Source: Gilliamella bombicola (GTDB lineage Bacteria; Pseudomonadota; Gammaproteobacteria; Enterobacterales; Orbaceae). From it: a stretch of DNA of 64,000 bases. Both the position numbers and the translations under genes were made by a program. Positions 56,016 through 64,000 of this stretch are shown here, in pieces. Each line of letters starts with the position of its first letter. Position 1 is the stretch's first letter. The notes under the pieces were generated by a model. The model searched no databases, was not told the DNA's origin, and saw only the letters and a program-made list of their open reading frames with translations. Where the stretch lies: positions 248,001 through 312,000 of the forward strand of contig NZ_FMAQ01000001.1 in NCBI RefSeq assembly GCF_900094945.1, in the 5' to 3' direction.

Positions 56016-57479
56016 CTATTTACCACTAATACCACATTGTTCAATCGCAGAGCGTACACCTTTTTCGATGATGACAGCTAAATACTGAGTTATTGTTTCC
56101 GCTAATTGAGGAATACTTAGTAAATTATGCTCCCAATGAGTATCGTCACTTAATATAGTGTTAACTAAATCAGCAAAGGTTCCTCGACCTTCAGCAATTT
56201 TCATCCATCCAGAACGAAAACGCTCTAACCAAATGGCATCATCTTGTAATGAGTAATTTTGTTCATTACGAATACCTCGATATAAAGCGATTAAAGCCGC
56301 AAAAGAAAAGACTAAATGTTTAGGTAATACACCTTTCTCTTTTTGATAAGCAAGTAATTGTGGAAGAATCCGAGTTTTGAATTTTGTCATGCTATTTAAA
56401 GCTATCGACATTAATTGATGTTCAATAAATGGATTTTTAAAACGGCTAATCACGGACTCCGCAAAATCCACTAATTCTTGATGAGGTAAATCTAAAACAG
56501 GGATAATCTCATCAAAAATCGTATCTTTAATATAAGATAAGATTTGAGGGTCATTCATTGACTCACCCACAGTATCAATCCCGGCAAGATAAGCAACAGG
56601 TACTAATGCAGTATGTGCACCATTTAAAATAGCTACTTTTCGCTCTTTATATGGTTTAATATCATCAACAATTTTGATATTCATATTGCACTTATCTAGG
56701 CAGAGTTTTTCAGCTAACCATTGAGGTCCTTGAATAACAAATAAATAGAAGTACTCAGCAGTATCGATGAAATTATCTTTATACCCTAATTCGGCTTCTA
56801 GTTCGGTTATTTGTGCTTTTGGATAACCGGGCACAATTCTGTCGACTAATGTTGAACAAAATAAGTTATCATTTTCGATCCATGAAATAAATTTATCTGA
56901 TAACTGCCATTGTTGAGCATAGTTAAGTACTAATTTTTTAAGTGCATCGCCATTATAATCAATTAATTCACAAGGAATTATAATTAACCCGCTTTCTTTA
57001 CTACCAGAAAAATGTAAAAATCTCTCATGTAAAAAAGCAGTTAGTTTAGCGGGATAGCTAATAGCAGGCTTATCAGTGATTTTATCGCTTTCAACATAAC
57101 TGATGCCTGCTTCGGTAGTGTTAGAAAAAATAAATTGAATATTCGGATCTTTAGCCAATTCAAGATATTGATCATACTGAGTATAAACATTTATCTCATC
57201 ATTGACTGAACGTATCATCCTAAATTCTTTTACTGCTTCATTATGTTCATTTAAACCACGAATCAGTGTAGTATATAATCCATCTTGAGTATTTAACGAT
57301 GGTGGAAAGTCTGTATTTAATGGGCGAACAACAACAACGCCAGCATCAAGATCTGTTTTTTCGTTAAGGATGTCTAATTGCCAATCTAAAAATGCACGTA
57401 AAAAATTACCTTCGCCAAACTGAACAACACGTGTAGTATATTTTGCGCTGGGAAAGTCTTTTCTGTTTAATGTCTTCAT
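56016..57479 (-). CDS. uxaB: Tagaturonate reductase UxaB (altronate oxidoreductase)
   Basis: A 487-aa mannitol dehydrogenase-family enzyme reducing D-tagaturonate to D-altronate. The start [20 protein letters not shown] and [13 protein letters not shown] are nearly those of E. coli; the catalytic region is [23 protein letters not shown] 57479 is chosen by homology over ATG 57485 and GTG 57488. It is between uxaC (23 bp) and uxaA. Confidence 0.94.
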   Translation of the reverse strand: MKTLNRKDFPSAKYTTRVVQFGEGNFLRAFLDWQLDILNEKTDLDAGVVVVRPLNTDFPPSLNTQDGLYTTLIRGLNEHNEAVKEFRMIRSVNDEINVYTQYDQYLELAKDPNIQFIFSNTTEAGISYVESDKITDKPAISYPAKLTAFLHERFLHFSGSKESGLIIIPCELIDYNGDALKKLVLNYAQQWQLSDKFISWIENDNLFCSTLVDRIVPGYPKAQITELEAELGYKDNFIDTAEYFYLFVIQGPQWLAEKLCLDKCNMNIKIVDDIKPYKERKVAILNGAHTALVPVAYLAGIDTVGESMNDPQILSYIKDTIFDEIIPVLDLPHQELVDFAESVISRFKNPFIEHQLMSIALNSMTKFKTRILPQLLAYQKEKGVLPKHLVFSFAALIALYRGIRNEQNYSLQDDAIWLERFRSGWMKIAEGRGTFADLVNTILSDDTHWEHNLLSIPQLAETITQYLAVIIEKGVRSAIEQCGISGK

Positions 57480-57502
57480 GAGCATCACTCTTTTTTAACT
57501 AG

Positions 57503-58915
57503 TTAACTTAATTCAATACCAAAATAGTTTTTAGCATTATCAAAACTAATATTTTTGACCATTTGACCTAATAACTCGATATCACGAGGGGCTTCGCCAT
57601 CTTCAACCCAACGGCCAATCATGCGACATAAAATGCGCCTAAAATATTCGTGCCGAGTATAAGAAAGAAAACTACGGCTATCAGTTAACATACCGACAAA
57701 ACGACTTAATAAACCAAGTTGCGCAAGTTGAGTCATTTGACGAATCATGCCGTCTTTCTGATCATTAAACCACCATCCTGAACCAAATTGCATTTTTCCG
57801 CGAATACCTTCTCCCTGAAAATTACCTATCATCGTACCTAGAATTTCATTATCAGATGGATTTAAACAATAGAGTATTGTTTTAGGTAATGCATTTTGTT
57901 TTGCTTGTGCATCTAACAAACGAGATAGTGGCTGAGCAATTGGTGAATCATTAATCGAATCAAAGCCCACATCAGGTCCCATCAAATTAAACATTTTCGA
58001 ATTATTGTTACGCAATGCACCAATATGATACTGCTGTATCCAACCGCGTTTGTGATATTCACCACCTAAAAAGATAAGTACTGCCGTTTTAAATTGTGCT
58101 GTTTCTTTAGCACTCAACATAGCACCCGACAATCGTTTAGTTAAGATAGTATCTAACTCTTGTTCTGAGGCTTCTTCATAAACAACAGTATCTAATGCAT
58201 GGTCAGACACTTTACAACCATGTTGCTCAAAATGATCCATTCTTTTTGATAACGCTTGGCAAAGTACGTGAAAGCTTGATATTGTCATATCTGCAGCCGC
58301 AGATAATTTCTCTAAGTAAGCAACAAAAAATTCAGAGTCAATATTAAACGCTTTGTCGGGGCGCCAACTTGGTAACACTTTAATATCAAATGAGCTATCT
58401 TGTGCAATCGTTTTATGATGAACTAAATCATCAATCGGATCATCAGTAGTACCGACCATTTTGACGTTCATTTTTTTCATAATGCTACGGGCTGAAAAAG
58501 CTTTAGTTTCTAGCATTGCATTACATTTATTCCAAATCACTTCAGCAGTTGATGGAGATAATAAAATATTATCAATACCAAATGGTCGACGAAGCTCTAA
58601 ATGAGTCCAATGATATAGAGGGTTGCCTATGGTATGTGGTACGGTTTCAGCCCAAGCTTTAAATTTTTCAAAGTCATCTACGTCAGTACCAGTACAAAAT
58701 TTTTCAGCAACACCATTAGTACGCATCGCACGCCATTTATAATGATCACCTTTTAACCAGATGTCATACAGGTTTTTAAATTGATAATCTTGAGCAATTT
58801 GTTCAGGTGGTAAATGACAGTGGTAATCAAAAATCGGCTGTTCAGCAGCATAATTATGATAAAGCTGACGAGAAAATTCTGTGTCTAGTAAAAAATCTTC
58901 AGTTAAAAAAAACAT
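57503..58915 (-). CDS. uxaC: Glucuronate/galacturonate isomerase UxaC
   Basis: A 470-aa amidohydrolase-fold isomerase of glucuronate to fructuronate and galacturonate to tagaturonate. The metal-site [13 protein letters not shown] near residue 30, [14 protein letters not shown], and the C-terminal [20 protein letters not shown] are typical. ATG 58915 is preferred because GGAGAAG directly precedes it and the length then equals E. coli UxaC. It serves both hexuronate branches in this window. Confidence 0.95.
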   Translation of the reverse strand: MFFLTEDFLLDTEFSRQLYHNYAAEQPIFDYHCHLPPEQIAQDYQFKNLYDIWLKGDHYKWRAMRTNGVAEKFCTGTDVDDFEKFKAWAETVPHTIGNPLYHWTHLELRRPFGIDNILLSPSTAEVIWNKCNAMLETKAFSARSIMKKMNVKMVGTTDDPIDDLVHHKTIAQDSSFDIKVLPSWRPDKAFNIDSEFFVAYLEKLSAAADMTISSFHVLCQALSKRMDHFEQHGCKVSDHALDTVVYEEASEQELDTILTKRLSGAMLSAKETAQFKTAVLIFLGGEYHKRGWIQQYHIGALRNNNSKMFNLMGPDVGFDSINDSPIAQPLSRLLDAQAKQNALPKTILYCLNPSDNEILGTMIGNFQGEGIRGKMQFGSGWWFNDQKDGMIRQMTQLAQLGLLSRFVGMLTDSRSFLSYTRHEYFRRILCRMIGRWVEDGEAPRDIELLGQMVKNISFDNAKNYFGIELS

Positions 58916-58985
58916 TTTCTTCTCCATAATGTAGTATTAACTATTTAATTACATAGGTTAATATCATATGTAATCAAATTAATTA

Positions 58986-60248
58986 TTATTCATTTGTTGT
59001 CGGTGTTTTTAAAATTGTCCATACTGCAACAGCAGCTAAAAGATCAAGACAAGTTAAAATGATAAATAGTGGGCTAAAGCCAACAGTATCAGCAAGTGCG
59101 CCAACAATTAACGCAAAAATTGTACTTGCTAACCACGCCGCCATACCTGTAAAGCCATTTGCTGTCGCTACTTCATTTCGGCCAAAAACATCTGATGATA
59201 AGGTAATTAAAGCACCTGATAATGTCTGATGAGCAAAGCCTCCAATACAGAATAAAAATATAGCGACATAAGGACTTGAGAATAAACCAATTAAACCTGG
59301 TGCTATCATCAATACTGCCCCGACAGTAACCACCCATTTACGAGAGTTAATCAAACTAACATTAAAACGTTTTTGAAAAAATGGAGACATATACCCACCA
59401 AGCACACACCCAATATCAGCAAATAACATTGGCATCCAAGCAAATATTGCTATTTGTTTTAAGTCAAAACCATAGGCAGTAAACATAAATAAAGGGATCC
59501 AAGCGTTAAACGTCCCCCAAGCTGGTTCAGCTAAAAATCTTGGCAATGCAATACCCCAAAAACGTCGACTGGAAAGGATTTTACTAGCTGGTAATTTTTC
59601 AGTGTTGGAAGTTTGATGACTAGCCTCTTGACCAGATAAAATATATTTTTTTTCCTCTTCAGATAAATATTTTTGTTTAGTTGGATGACGATAAAGTATG
59701 AACCAAAAAATCCCCCAAATAAAACTTAATAAGCCACATAAAACAAATGCCCATTGCCAACTATGGAACCAAATAGCCCATGCAACTAATGGAGGAGCAA
59801 TCATAGCACCTAATGACGAACCCAAATTAAACCAACCAACCGCAATTGATCTTTCTTTTGCGGGAAACCATTCACTAGTTGCTTTTAAGCCAGCAGGAAT
59901 CATAGCAGCTTCAGTTGCACCCACCGCACCACGTGCAAATGCTAGCCCAACCCAACTGCCTGAAAATGCAGTGCTAATACAAAATACAGACCATAATAAA
60001 GCAAAAACGGCATAACCTAGCCGTGTACCTAATAGATCTAAAATATATCCTGCAACAGGCTGCATGATAGTATAACAAGCTGAATATGCCGCGACGACAT
60101 ACGAATATTGTTGAGTTGTCAGACCCATTACTTCATTCAAAACAGGAGCAGCAACAGCTATAGAATTTCGTGTAAGATAACCTAATATTGTTCCTATGGT
60201 TACTAACGCTATCATATACCATCTTAAGTTTTTAATTGTTTTATACAT
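58986..60248 (-). CDS. exuT: Hexuronate MFS transporter ExuT
   Basis: A 420-aa MFS carrier of the anion:cation symporter group. The start KNLRWYMIALVTIGTILGYL TRN is close to E. coli ExuT, with 12 predicted TM segments and a cytoplasmic loop near residues 190-220. Galacturonate and glucuronate are the expected substrates. GGAG lies 7 nt before the ATG. It is the first gene of the leftward exuT-uxaC-uxaB-uxaA-GPH-GH28 operon. Confidence 0.92.
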   Translation of the reverse strand: MYKTIKNLRWYMIALVTIGTILGYLTRNSIAVAAPVLNEVMGLTTQQYSYVVAAYSACYTIMQPVAGYILDLLGTRLGYAVFALLWSVFCISTAFSGSWVGLAFARGAVGATEAAMIPAGLKATSEWFPAKERSIAVGWFNLGSSLGAMIAPPLVAWAIWFHSWQWAFVLCGLLSFIWGIFWFILYRHPTKQKYLSEEEKKYILSGQEASHQTSNTEKLPASKILSSRRFWGIALPRFLAEPAWGTFNAWIPLFMFTAYGFDLKQIAIFAWMPMLFADIGCVLGGYMSPFFQKRFNVSLINSRKWVVTVGAVLMIAPGLIGLFSSPYVAIFLFCIGGFAHQTLSGALITLSSDVFGRNEVATANGFTGMAAWLASTIFALIVGALADTVGFSPLFIILTCLDLLAAVAVWTILKTPTTNE

Positions 60249-60289
60249 ATTAATACTCCAAGTATGCTTATATCTTGGCTCATATTAAC

Positions 60290-60320
60290 ATGTATGACAA
60301 CTAAAAAAGTTGACATACAT
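60290..60320. promoter_or_regulatory. Long inverted repeat in the exuT-exuR intergenic region, possible operator
   Basis: ATGTATGACAAC and GTTGACATACAT around a 7-nt centre, one mismatch in 12. It lies ~45 bp before the exuT start. It does not match the ATTGGTATACCAAT pattern. A CRP-like half-site pair (TTGA-N6-TCACA) overlaps its right end. Confidence 0.5.
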
Positions 60321-60351
60321 CACATAATTAAAACTCATAAATTATATGACA

Positions 60352-60370
60352 AACTTACCATTTGTAAGTT
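60352..60370. promoter_or_regulatory. Short palindrome before exuR, possible operator
   Basis: AACTTAC-CATTT-GTAAGTT, perfect 7-bp arms. The compact size and position, ~115 bp before the exuR start, suit a GntR-family dimer. Confidence 0.45.
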
Positions 60371-60484
60371 ATCTTTGATGAATGGTCTCTTAAATTGAAA
60401 AAAATAGAACAATATTATTTAATTCCACACGATTAGATGTTATTTTACAATGATGAGCAATTTAGGAATTATGTAAAAGTTACC

Positions 60485-61264
60485 ATGACTCAGGAACAAA
60501 ACGAATATCAACGACTTTATCAAATTATTGCAACCGAATTAAAAAAAAGAATTATTAATGGTACTTACCCAGTTGGTAGCAAATTACCGTCAGAAAGATT
60601 AATTTGTGAGGAACTAGAAGTTAGTCGCTCAGTTGTAAGAGAAGCAATTATTATGCTTGAAGTTGAAGGTTTTGTTGATGCACGAAAAGGATCTGGTATT
60701 CATGTTATTGCCAATAGTTTACAATCCAATATTTTAACATCTTCACCCGGTTTAAATTTTTCTACCACTGGGCCATTTGAACTACTGCAAGCTCGTCAAC
60801 TAATAGAAAGCAATATTGCAGAATTTGCCGCAACTCAAATTACTAAAGATGATATCGTTAAACTATTAGAAATCCAACATAATGCAAAAAAAGAAGATCA
60901 CTATCGTGATTCGAATTGGGACTTAAAATTCCATACTCAAATCGCTATGATAACTCGTAATACAGCTTTAACTACCATTGTTCAAGAAACATGGCGACAA
61001 AGAACATTAAACCCTTTATGGAAAAAACTTCATGAGCATGTTCAACAACAAGATATTGAAAGTTGGTGGGAAGAACACGACAAAATTTTAGAAGCTCTCA
61101 TTAATCGAGATCCTAAAGCTGCTAAATTAGCTATGTGGCAACACTTAGAAAATACGAAAAAAATGCTATTTGATGCCATAAGCGAGGATTTTGAGACTAA
61201 ACGCGATCATTATCTATTCTCTGATAATCCAGTTGTCAGCATTAATGAAGATAACTACGAGTAA
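60485..61264 (+). CDS. exuR: FadR-subfamily GntR regulator ExuR
   Basis: A 259-aa regulator (E. coli ExuR is 258). The winged helix ([20 protein letters not shown]) and the following [20 protein letters not shown] are almost those of ExuR, with an FCD ligand domain behind. ATG 60485 is chosen by length and homology; the frame is open from ATG 60437, and neither has a good ribosome site. It is divergent from exuT and should repress the galacturonate operon until hexuronate binds. Paralogue of 26142-26903. Confidence 0.88.
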   Translation: MTQEQNEYQRLYQIIATELKKRIINGTYPVGSKLPSERLICEELEVSRSVVREAIIMLEVEGFVDARKGSGIHVIANSLQSNILTSSPGLNFSTTGPFELLQARQLIESNIAEFAATQITKDDIVKLLEIQHNAKKEDHYRDSNWDLKFHTQIAMITRNTALTTIVQETWRQRTLNPLWKKLHEHVQQQDIESWWEEHDKILEALINRDPKAAKLAMWQHLENTKKMLFDAISEDFETKRDHYLFSDNPVVSINEDNYE

Positions 61265-61325
61265 ATACTTTTTCATCAGACAAGATAAAAAAAACACTAA
61301 CAATAAAATTGTCAAACTAAATTAA

Positions 61326-61357
61326 TTGGCGTTATTTTATATACCAAATAACGCCAA
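61326..61357. terminator. Bidirectional terminator between exuR and lolA
   Basis: TTGGCGTTATTT/AAATAACGCCAA, 8-nt loop, with an AT-rich tail on both sides. It separates convergent exuR and lolA. Confidence 0.75.
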
Positions 61358-61393
61358 CATAATAATTTTTTACATAAAAAATATTATAAAACT

Positions 61394-61987
61394 CTAGCGT
61401 TGATCATCAATAGTCACACCAGCTGGTGGTGTAAACTTGAACTTGTCTAATGATACTTTACCTAATTTTTGTCGAGACAAATCATAAAAACTACGTTGGC
61501 CATCTTCTTCAATGATAGTGAAATTTGAAATCATACCTGTAGGTAATACAGAAATAATAAAATCTTGATTAGACCCATCCGTCGGTTTAAGTGTAAATGA
61601 GTCTTGCTTGCGAGTCACTTGATAAACATCCCAAATTGGATTGTGGCTATCAGTAATAAGTAACATTAAACGATTATCAACCGCTTTTTTTAAATCCATT
61701 ACGCTTACTTGCTCAACCGCTGGCGTATACACCCACATATTTTTTCCATCAGAAATAATTGAAGTTTCATCTGGCTCATTCATTGTCCAATTAAAATAGT
61801 AAGGCCTATTAACCCATAAATCTCCTTTACCGTCCTGCACAGGTTGATTGTCTTCAGTTTTCACATTTTGAGAAAAACTGGCATAAAATCCTTCAATTTT
61901 ATCTAAACGTTGTTGTAATACTTCTTTATCGCCAGCCCATACTGATAAGCTCGCCAATAACCCGATTAACAATAAACACTTCTTCAT
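61394..61987 (-). CDS. lolA: Outer-membrane lipoprotein carrier protein LolA
   Basis: A 197-aa periplasmic chaperone that carries lipoproteins from LolCDE to LolB. The signal peptide is residues 1-~18 (KKCLLLIGLLASLSVWA). The mature part has LDKIEGFYASFSQNV and GDLWVNRPYYFNW, the start of the hydrophobic-cavity sheet. ATG 61987 (AGGA 7 nt upstream) is preferred over TTG 61993. It is divergent from rarA, whereas in E. coli lolA and rarA run in the same direction after ftsK. Confidence 0.93.
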   Translation of the reverse strand: MKKCLLLIGLLASLSVWAGDKEVLQQRLDKIEGFYASFSQNVKTEDNQPVQDGKGDLWVNRPYYFNWTMNEPDETSIISDGKNMWVYTPAVEQVSVMDLKKAVDNRLMLLITDSHNPIWDVYQVTRKQDSFTLKPTDGSNQDFIISVLPTGMISNFTIIEEDGQRSFYDLSRQKLGKVSLDKFKFTPPAGVTIDDQR

Positions 61988-62157
61988 GCCCAATCCTTAC
62001 TTTTCATCTAATAACTTAAACAAAGTCTAATAACTAAATTAGTTCAAAATATTACCGTTTTTATGCTAATGGGAAAAGATATTTTCTTTTCTTTTTTCAC
62101 TTATTAAATAACGAGTATATAATAGTTTCAATTTGTCAATTTGGATAATGACCTTCC

Positions 62158-63504
62158 ATGCCAAGTATGTCTTTTGAATTTACCACTGATGAGTTTAAAC
62201 CGTTAGCAGCAAGAATGCGTCCTAGGACCTTATCTGAATATATAGGGCAATCGCATTTGCTAGATGAAAGCAAGCCATTACCAAAGGCCATTGAAGCTGG
62301 TAATTTGCACTCAATGATTCTTTGGGGGCCACCAGGTACCGGTAAAACAACATTAGCAGAAATCATTGCTCACCATGCGAATGCAAAAGTTGAACGAGTG
62401 TCTGCCGTTACATCCGGTATAAAAGACATTCGCGAAGCGATTGAACGAGCTAAAATTAATCAACAAGCTGGCATTCGCACTATTTTATTTGTTGACGAAG
62501 TTCATCGCTTTAACAAAAGCCAACAAGATGCATTTTTACCGTATGTTGAAAACGGCACCATAACATTTATTGGCGCTACGACCGAAAATCCATCATTCGA
62601 ACTCAATTCCGCCTTACTATCGCGCGCACGAGTTTATCTGCTTAAATCATTAACCAACTACGACATTGAACAGATTTTACAACAGGCAATGGACGATCCC
62701 GACCGTGGTTACGGTAACCGAAATATTCTGCTGCCCGAAGAAACCAAAAAACAGATTGCTGAATTTGTAGGAGGTGATGCAAGGCGTGCGCTTAATACAC
62801 TTGAGCTATTGGTTGACATGTCCGATGGTCAAGATCTATCCCCTGAACTACTCAAGGAGGTAATGGGTGAACGCAGCGCTAGGTTTGATAACCAAGGTGA
62901 CCGTTTTTATGATTTAATTTCAGCTGTCCACAAATCGATTCGAGGCTCAGCACCCGATGCTGCACTTTATTGGTATGCTAGGATTATCTCGGCCGGTGGC
63001 GATCCCCTTTATGTCGCTCGTCGGTTATTAGCTATCGCCTCAGAAGATGTCGGCAATGCCGATCCAAGAGCGATGCAAGTGGCACTAGCAGCATGGGACT
63101 GTTTTACCCGAGTTGGTCCAGCTGAAGGAGAACGAGCAATTGCACAAGCTATTATCTACCTTGCTTGCGCCCCAAAAAGCAATGCGGTTTACCTTGCTTT
63201 TAAACAAGCAATGGCCGATGCACAATCTAAACCAGATTATGATGTTCCAGAACACTTACGTAACGCACCAACTAATTTAATGCAAAAACTAGGCTACGGT
63301 GCCGAATATCGCTATGCCCACGACGAGCCAAATGCTTTTGCCGCAGGTGAAAATTACTTTCCTCAAGAAATGGCAGACACAAAATACTACCACCCCACAA
63401 CACGTGGTGCAGAAAAAAATTACACAGATAAATTAGCATGGCTAGATGCACAAAACCAAGCGAGTTTAATTCAACGCTATAAGTCTAAAAAAAATCAAGT
63501 TTAA
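62158..63504 (+). CDS. rarA: Replication-associated recombination ATPase RarA
   Basis: A 448-aa clamp-loader-like AAA+ protein. Walker A is [12 protein letters not shown] near residue 61, Walker B is [10 protein letters not shown], sensor 1 is GATTENPS, and the C-terminal MgsA domain ([32 protein letters not shown]) is intact. It acts at stalled replication forks and is known to interact with SSB. Upstream of it the intergenic region is shared with lolA. Confidence 0.95.
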   Translation: MPSMSFEFTTDEFKPLAARMRPRTLSEYIGQSHLLDESKPLPKAIEAGNLHSMILWGPPGTGKTTLAEIIAHHANAKVERVSAVTSGIKDIREAIERAKINQQAGIRTILFVDEVHRFNKSQQDAFLPYVENGTITFIGATTENPSFELNSALLSRARVYLLKSLTNYDIEQILQQAMDDPDRGYGNRNILLPEETKKQIAEFVGGDARRALNTLELLVDMSDGQDLSPELLKEVMGERSARFDNQGDRFYDLISAVHKSIRGSAPDAALYWYARIISAGGDPLYVARRLLAIASEDVGNADPRAMQVALAAWDCFTRVGPAEGERAIAQAIIYLACAPKSNAVYLAFKQAMADAQSKPDYDVPEHLRNAPTNLMQKLGYGAEYRYAHDEPNAFAAGENYFPQEMADTKYYHPTTRGAEKNYTDKLAWLDAQNQASLIQRYKSKKNQV

Positions 63505-63556
63505 TTTCATACTTTTACATATCCATCCAACCAATCAACTAAAATTTGATCAATTA

Positions 63557-63577
63557 GATATCTTTAAAAAAGATATC
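63557..63577. terminator. Inverted repeat after rarA
   Basis: GATATCTTT-aaa-AAAGATATC, ending in ATTTG. A weak terminator candidate. Confidence 0.4.
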
Positions 63578-63620
63578 ATTTGACTAGTTATCATGGCCTA
63601 ATCTAAAATCGCCAACTTTT

Positions 63621-63659
63621 AAAAGTAGTCATCATTTTATGATGACTTTTAATTTTTTT
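63621..63659 (+). terminator. Terminator between rarA and the last gene
   Basis: GTCATCA/TGATGAC with a 5-nt loop, flanked by AAAA and TTTT and followed by AATTTTTTT. Confidence 0.75.
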
Positions 63660-63692
63660 AGGATAAAAAAAATAATGAAAAGGAGTTCAAAC

Positions 63693-64000
63693 ATGAATCA
63701 AGTAATAATAAAAAAACATTTAAAATCGGTGATATACACCACAATATTATCGCAATTTTCCGAAATAAGTCATGCAAGTCTTAGCGTTCACACAACTCAA
63801 GCTATTCACGGGATACACCCATCTCTATCTCCAATAATTGAGCAGAGTATCGATGATTTAAATTTATTTGGTTTGAGTGTAAATAACAAAAATTATTATG
63901 GAGATGAAGTAAAATATTTACCCATTCAGCATCACTACCCTTTCAAAAATACAATTAATGCAGCGCCAATAAAACAACCGAATAATAATGAGTACTTTGA
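63693..64000 (+). CDS. Secreted protein, 5' part (third adhesin-like family member?)
   Basis: About 102 codons are open to the window edge; the 3' end is outside. AGGAG lies 7 nt before the ATG. The start KKHLKSVIYTTILSQFSEISHA is a weak signal-peptide-like stretch. The next residues, SLSVHTTQAIHGIHPSL, line up with ALSAKTTSAIEGSAPYL just after the signal segment of the 46601-48103 protein (shared LS, TT, AI, G, P, L), so the protein may be a more distant member of that family. No further domain can be read. Function unknown. Confidence 0.6.
   Translation, partial: MNQVIIKKHLKSVIYTTILSQFSEISHASLSVHTTQAIHGIHPSLSPIIEQSIDDLNLFGLSVNNKNYYGDEVKYLPIQHHYPFKNTINAAPIKQPNNNEYF

Overview
The window is AT-rich gammaproteobacterial chromosome. 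Its conserved gene orders (metB/metJ/rpmE, degS-degQ-zapG, secM-secA-mutT, smpB/ratA-ratB, rlmD-relA) are those of Enterobacterales and Pasteurellales. The low G+C, anaerobic citrate use and pectin/hexuronate catabolism suggest an insect-gut member of the Orbales, such as a Gilliamella relative. The taxon is an inference from gene content, not from a marker search.

Layout. 1-4.4 kb: the 3' end of a Bcr/CflA-type MFS efflux pump, a gamma-carbonic-anhydrase-like protein and ftsK. 4.5-17.1 kb: a citrate fermentation region with citG, the citA/citB two-component system, the Na+/citrate carrier citS, an FAH-family enzyme that may replace the missing oxaloacetate decarboxylase, citCDEF and citX. 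The region is interrupted at 5.4-7.8 kb by a gene for a secreted adhesin-like protein, flanked by copies of a ~40-bp repeat and a G+C-rich, hairpin-filled stretch. 17.1-22.8 kb: metB and metJ with a four-box Met operator, rpmE, degS, degQ, zapG and a dciA-like gene. 23-28.2 kb: glucuronate/fructuronate catabolism (gntP-uxuB divergent from a uxuR-type regulator and uxuA), with a good UxuR-type operator and a CRP-like site. 28.5-39.8 kb: housekeeping genes (DUF3597, pth, prs, trmB, nfsA, a histidine phosphatase, galE, coaD, rlmD, relA, folA). 39.9-42.1 kb: a glycosyltransferase, then remnants of a DeoR regulator and a PTS EIIA next to an intact SIS-domain isomerase, which look like a decayed sugar locus. 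42.3-46 kb: secM-secA-mutT. 46-48.1 kb: a second repeat-flanked adhesin-like locus. 48.4-51.4 kb: DUF4177, a pair of 4-TM EamA-type transporters, zur, ratB, ratA and smpB. 51.4-61.3 kb: a pectin/galacturonate operon (exuT-uxaC-uxaB-uxaA-GPH transporter-GH28) divergent from exuR. 61.4-64 kb: lolA and rarA, then the 5' end of a secreted protein whose N-terminus resembles the two adhesin-like proteins.

How it works together. Oligogalacturonides would be imported by the GPH transporter and cut in the cytoplasm by the GH28 enzyme. Galacturonate then passes through UxaC, UxaB and UxaA, and glucuronate/fructuronate through UxaC, UxuB and UxuA, to 2-keto-3-deoxygluconate. Citrate enters by CitS, is split by CitDEF (activated by CitC, with its prosthetic group made by CitG and attached by CitX), and the oxaloacetate may be decarboxylated by the FAH protein. 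The least explained parts are the two repeat-bounded adhesin loci and their structured non-coding flanks. No tRNA, rRNA, CRISPR array or intact insertion sequence was seen.
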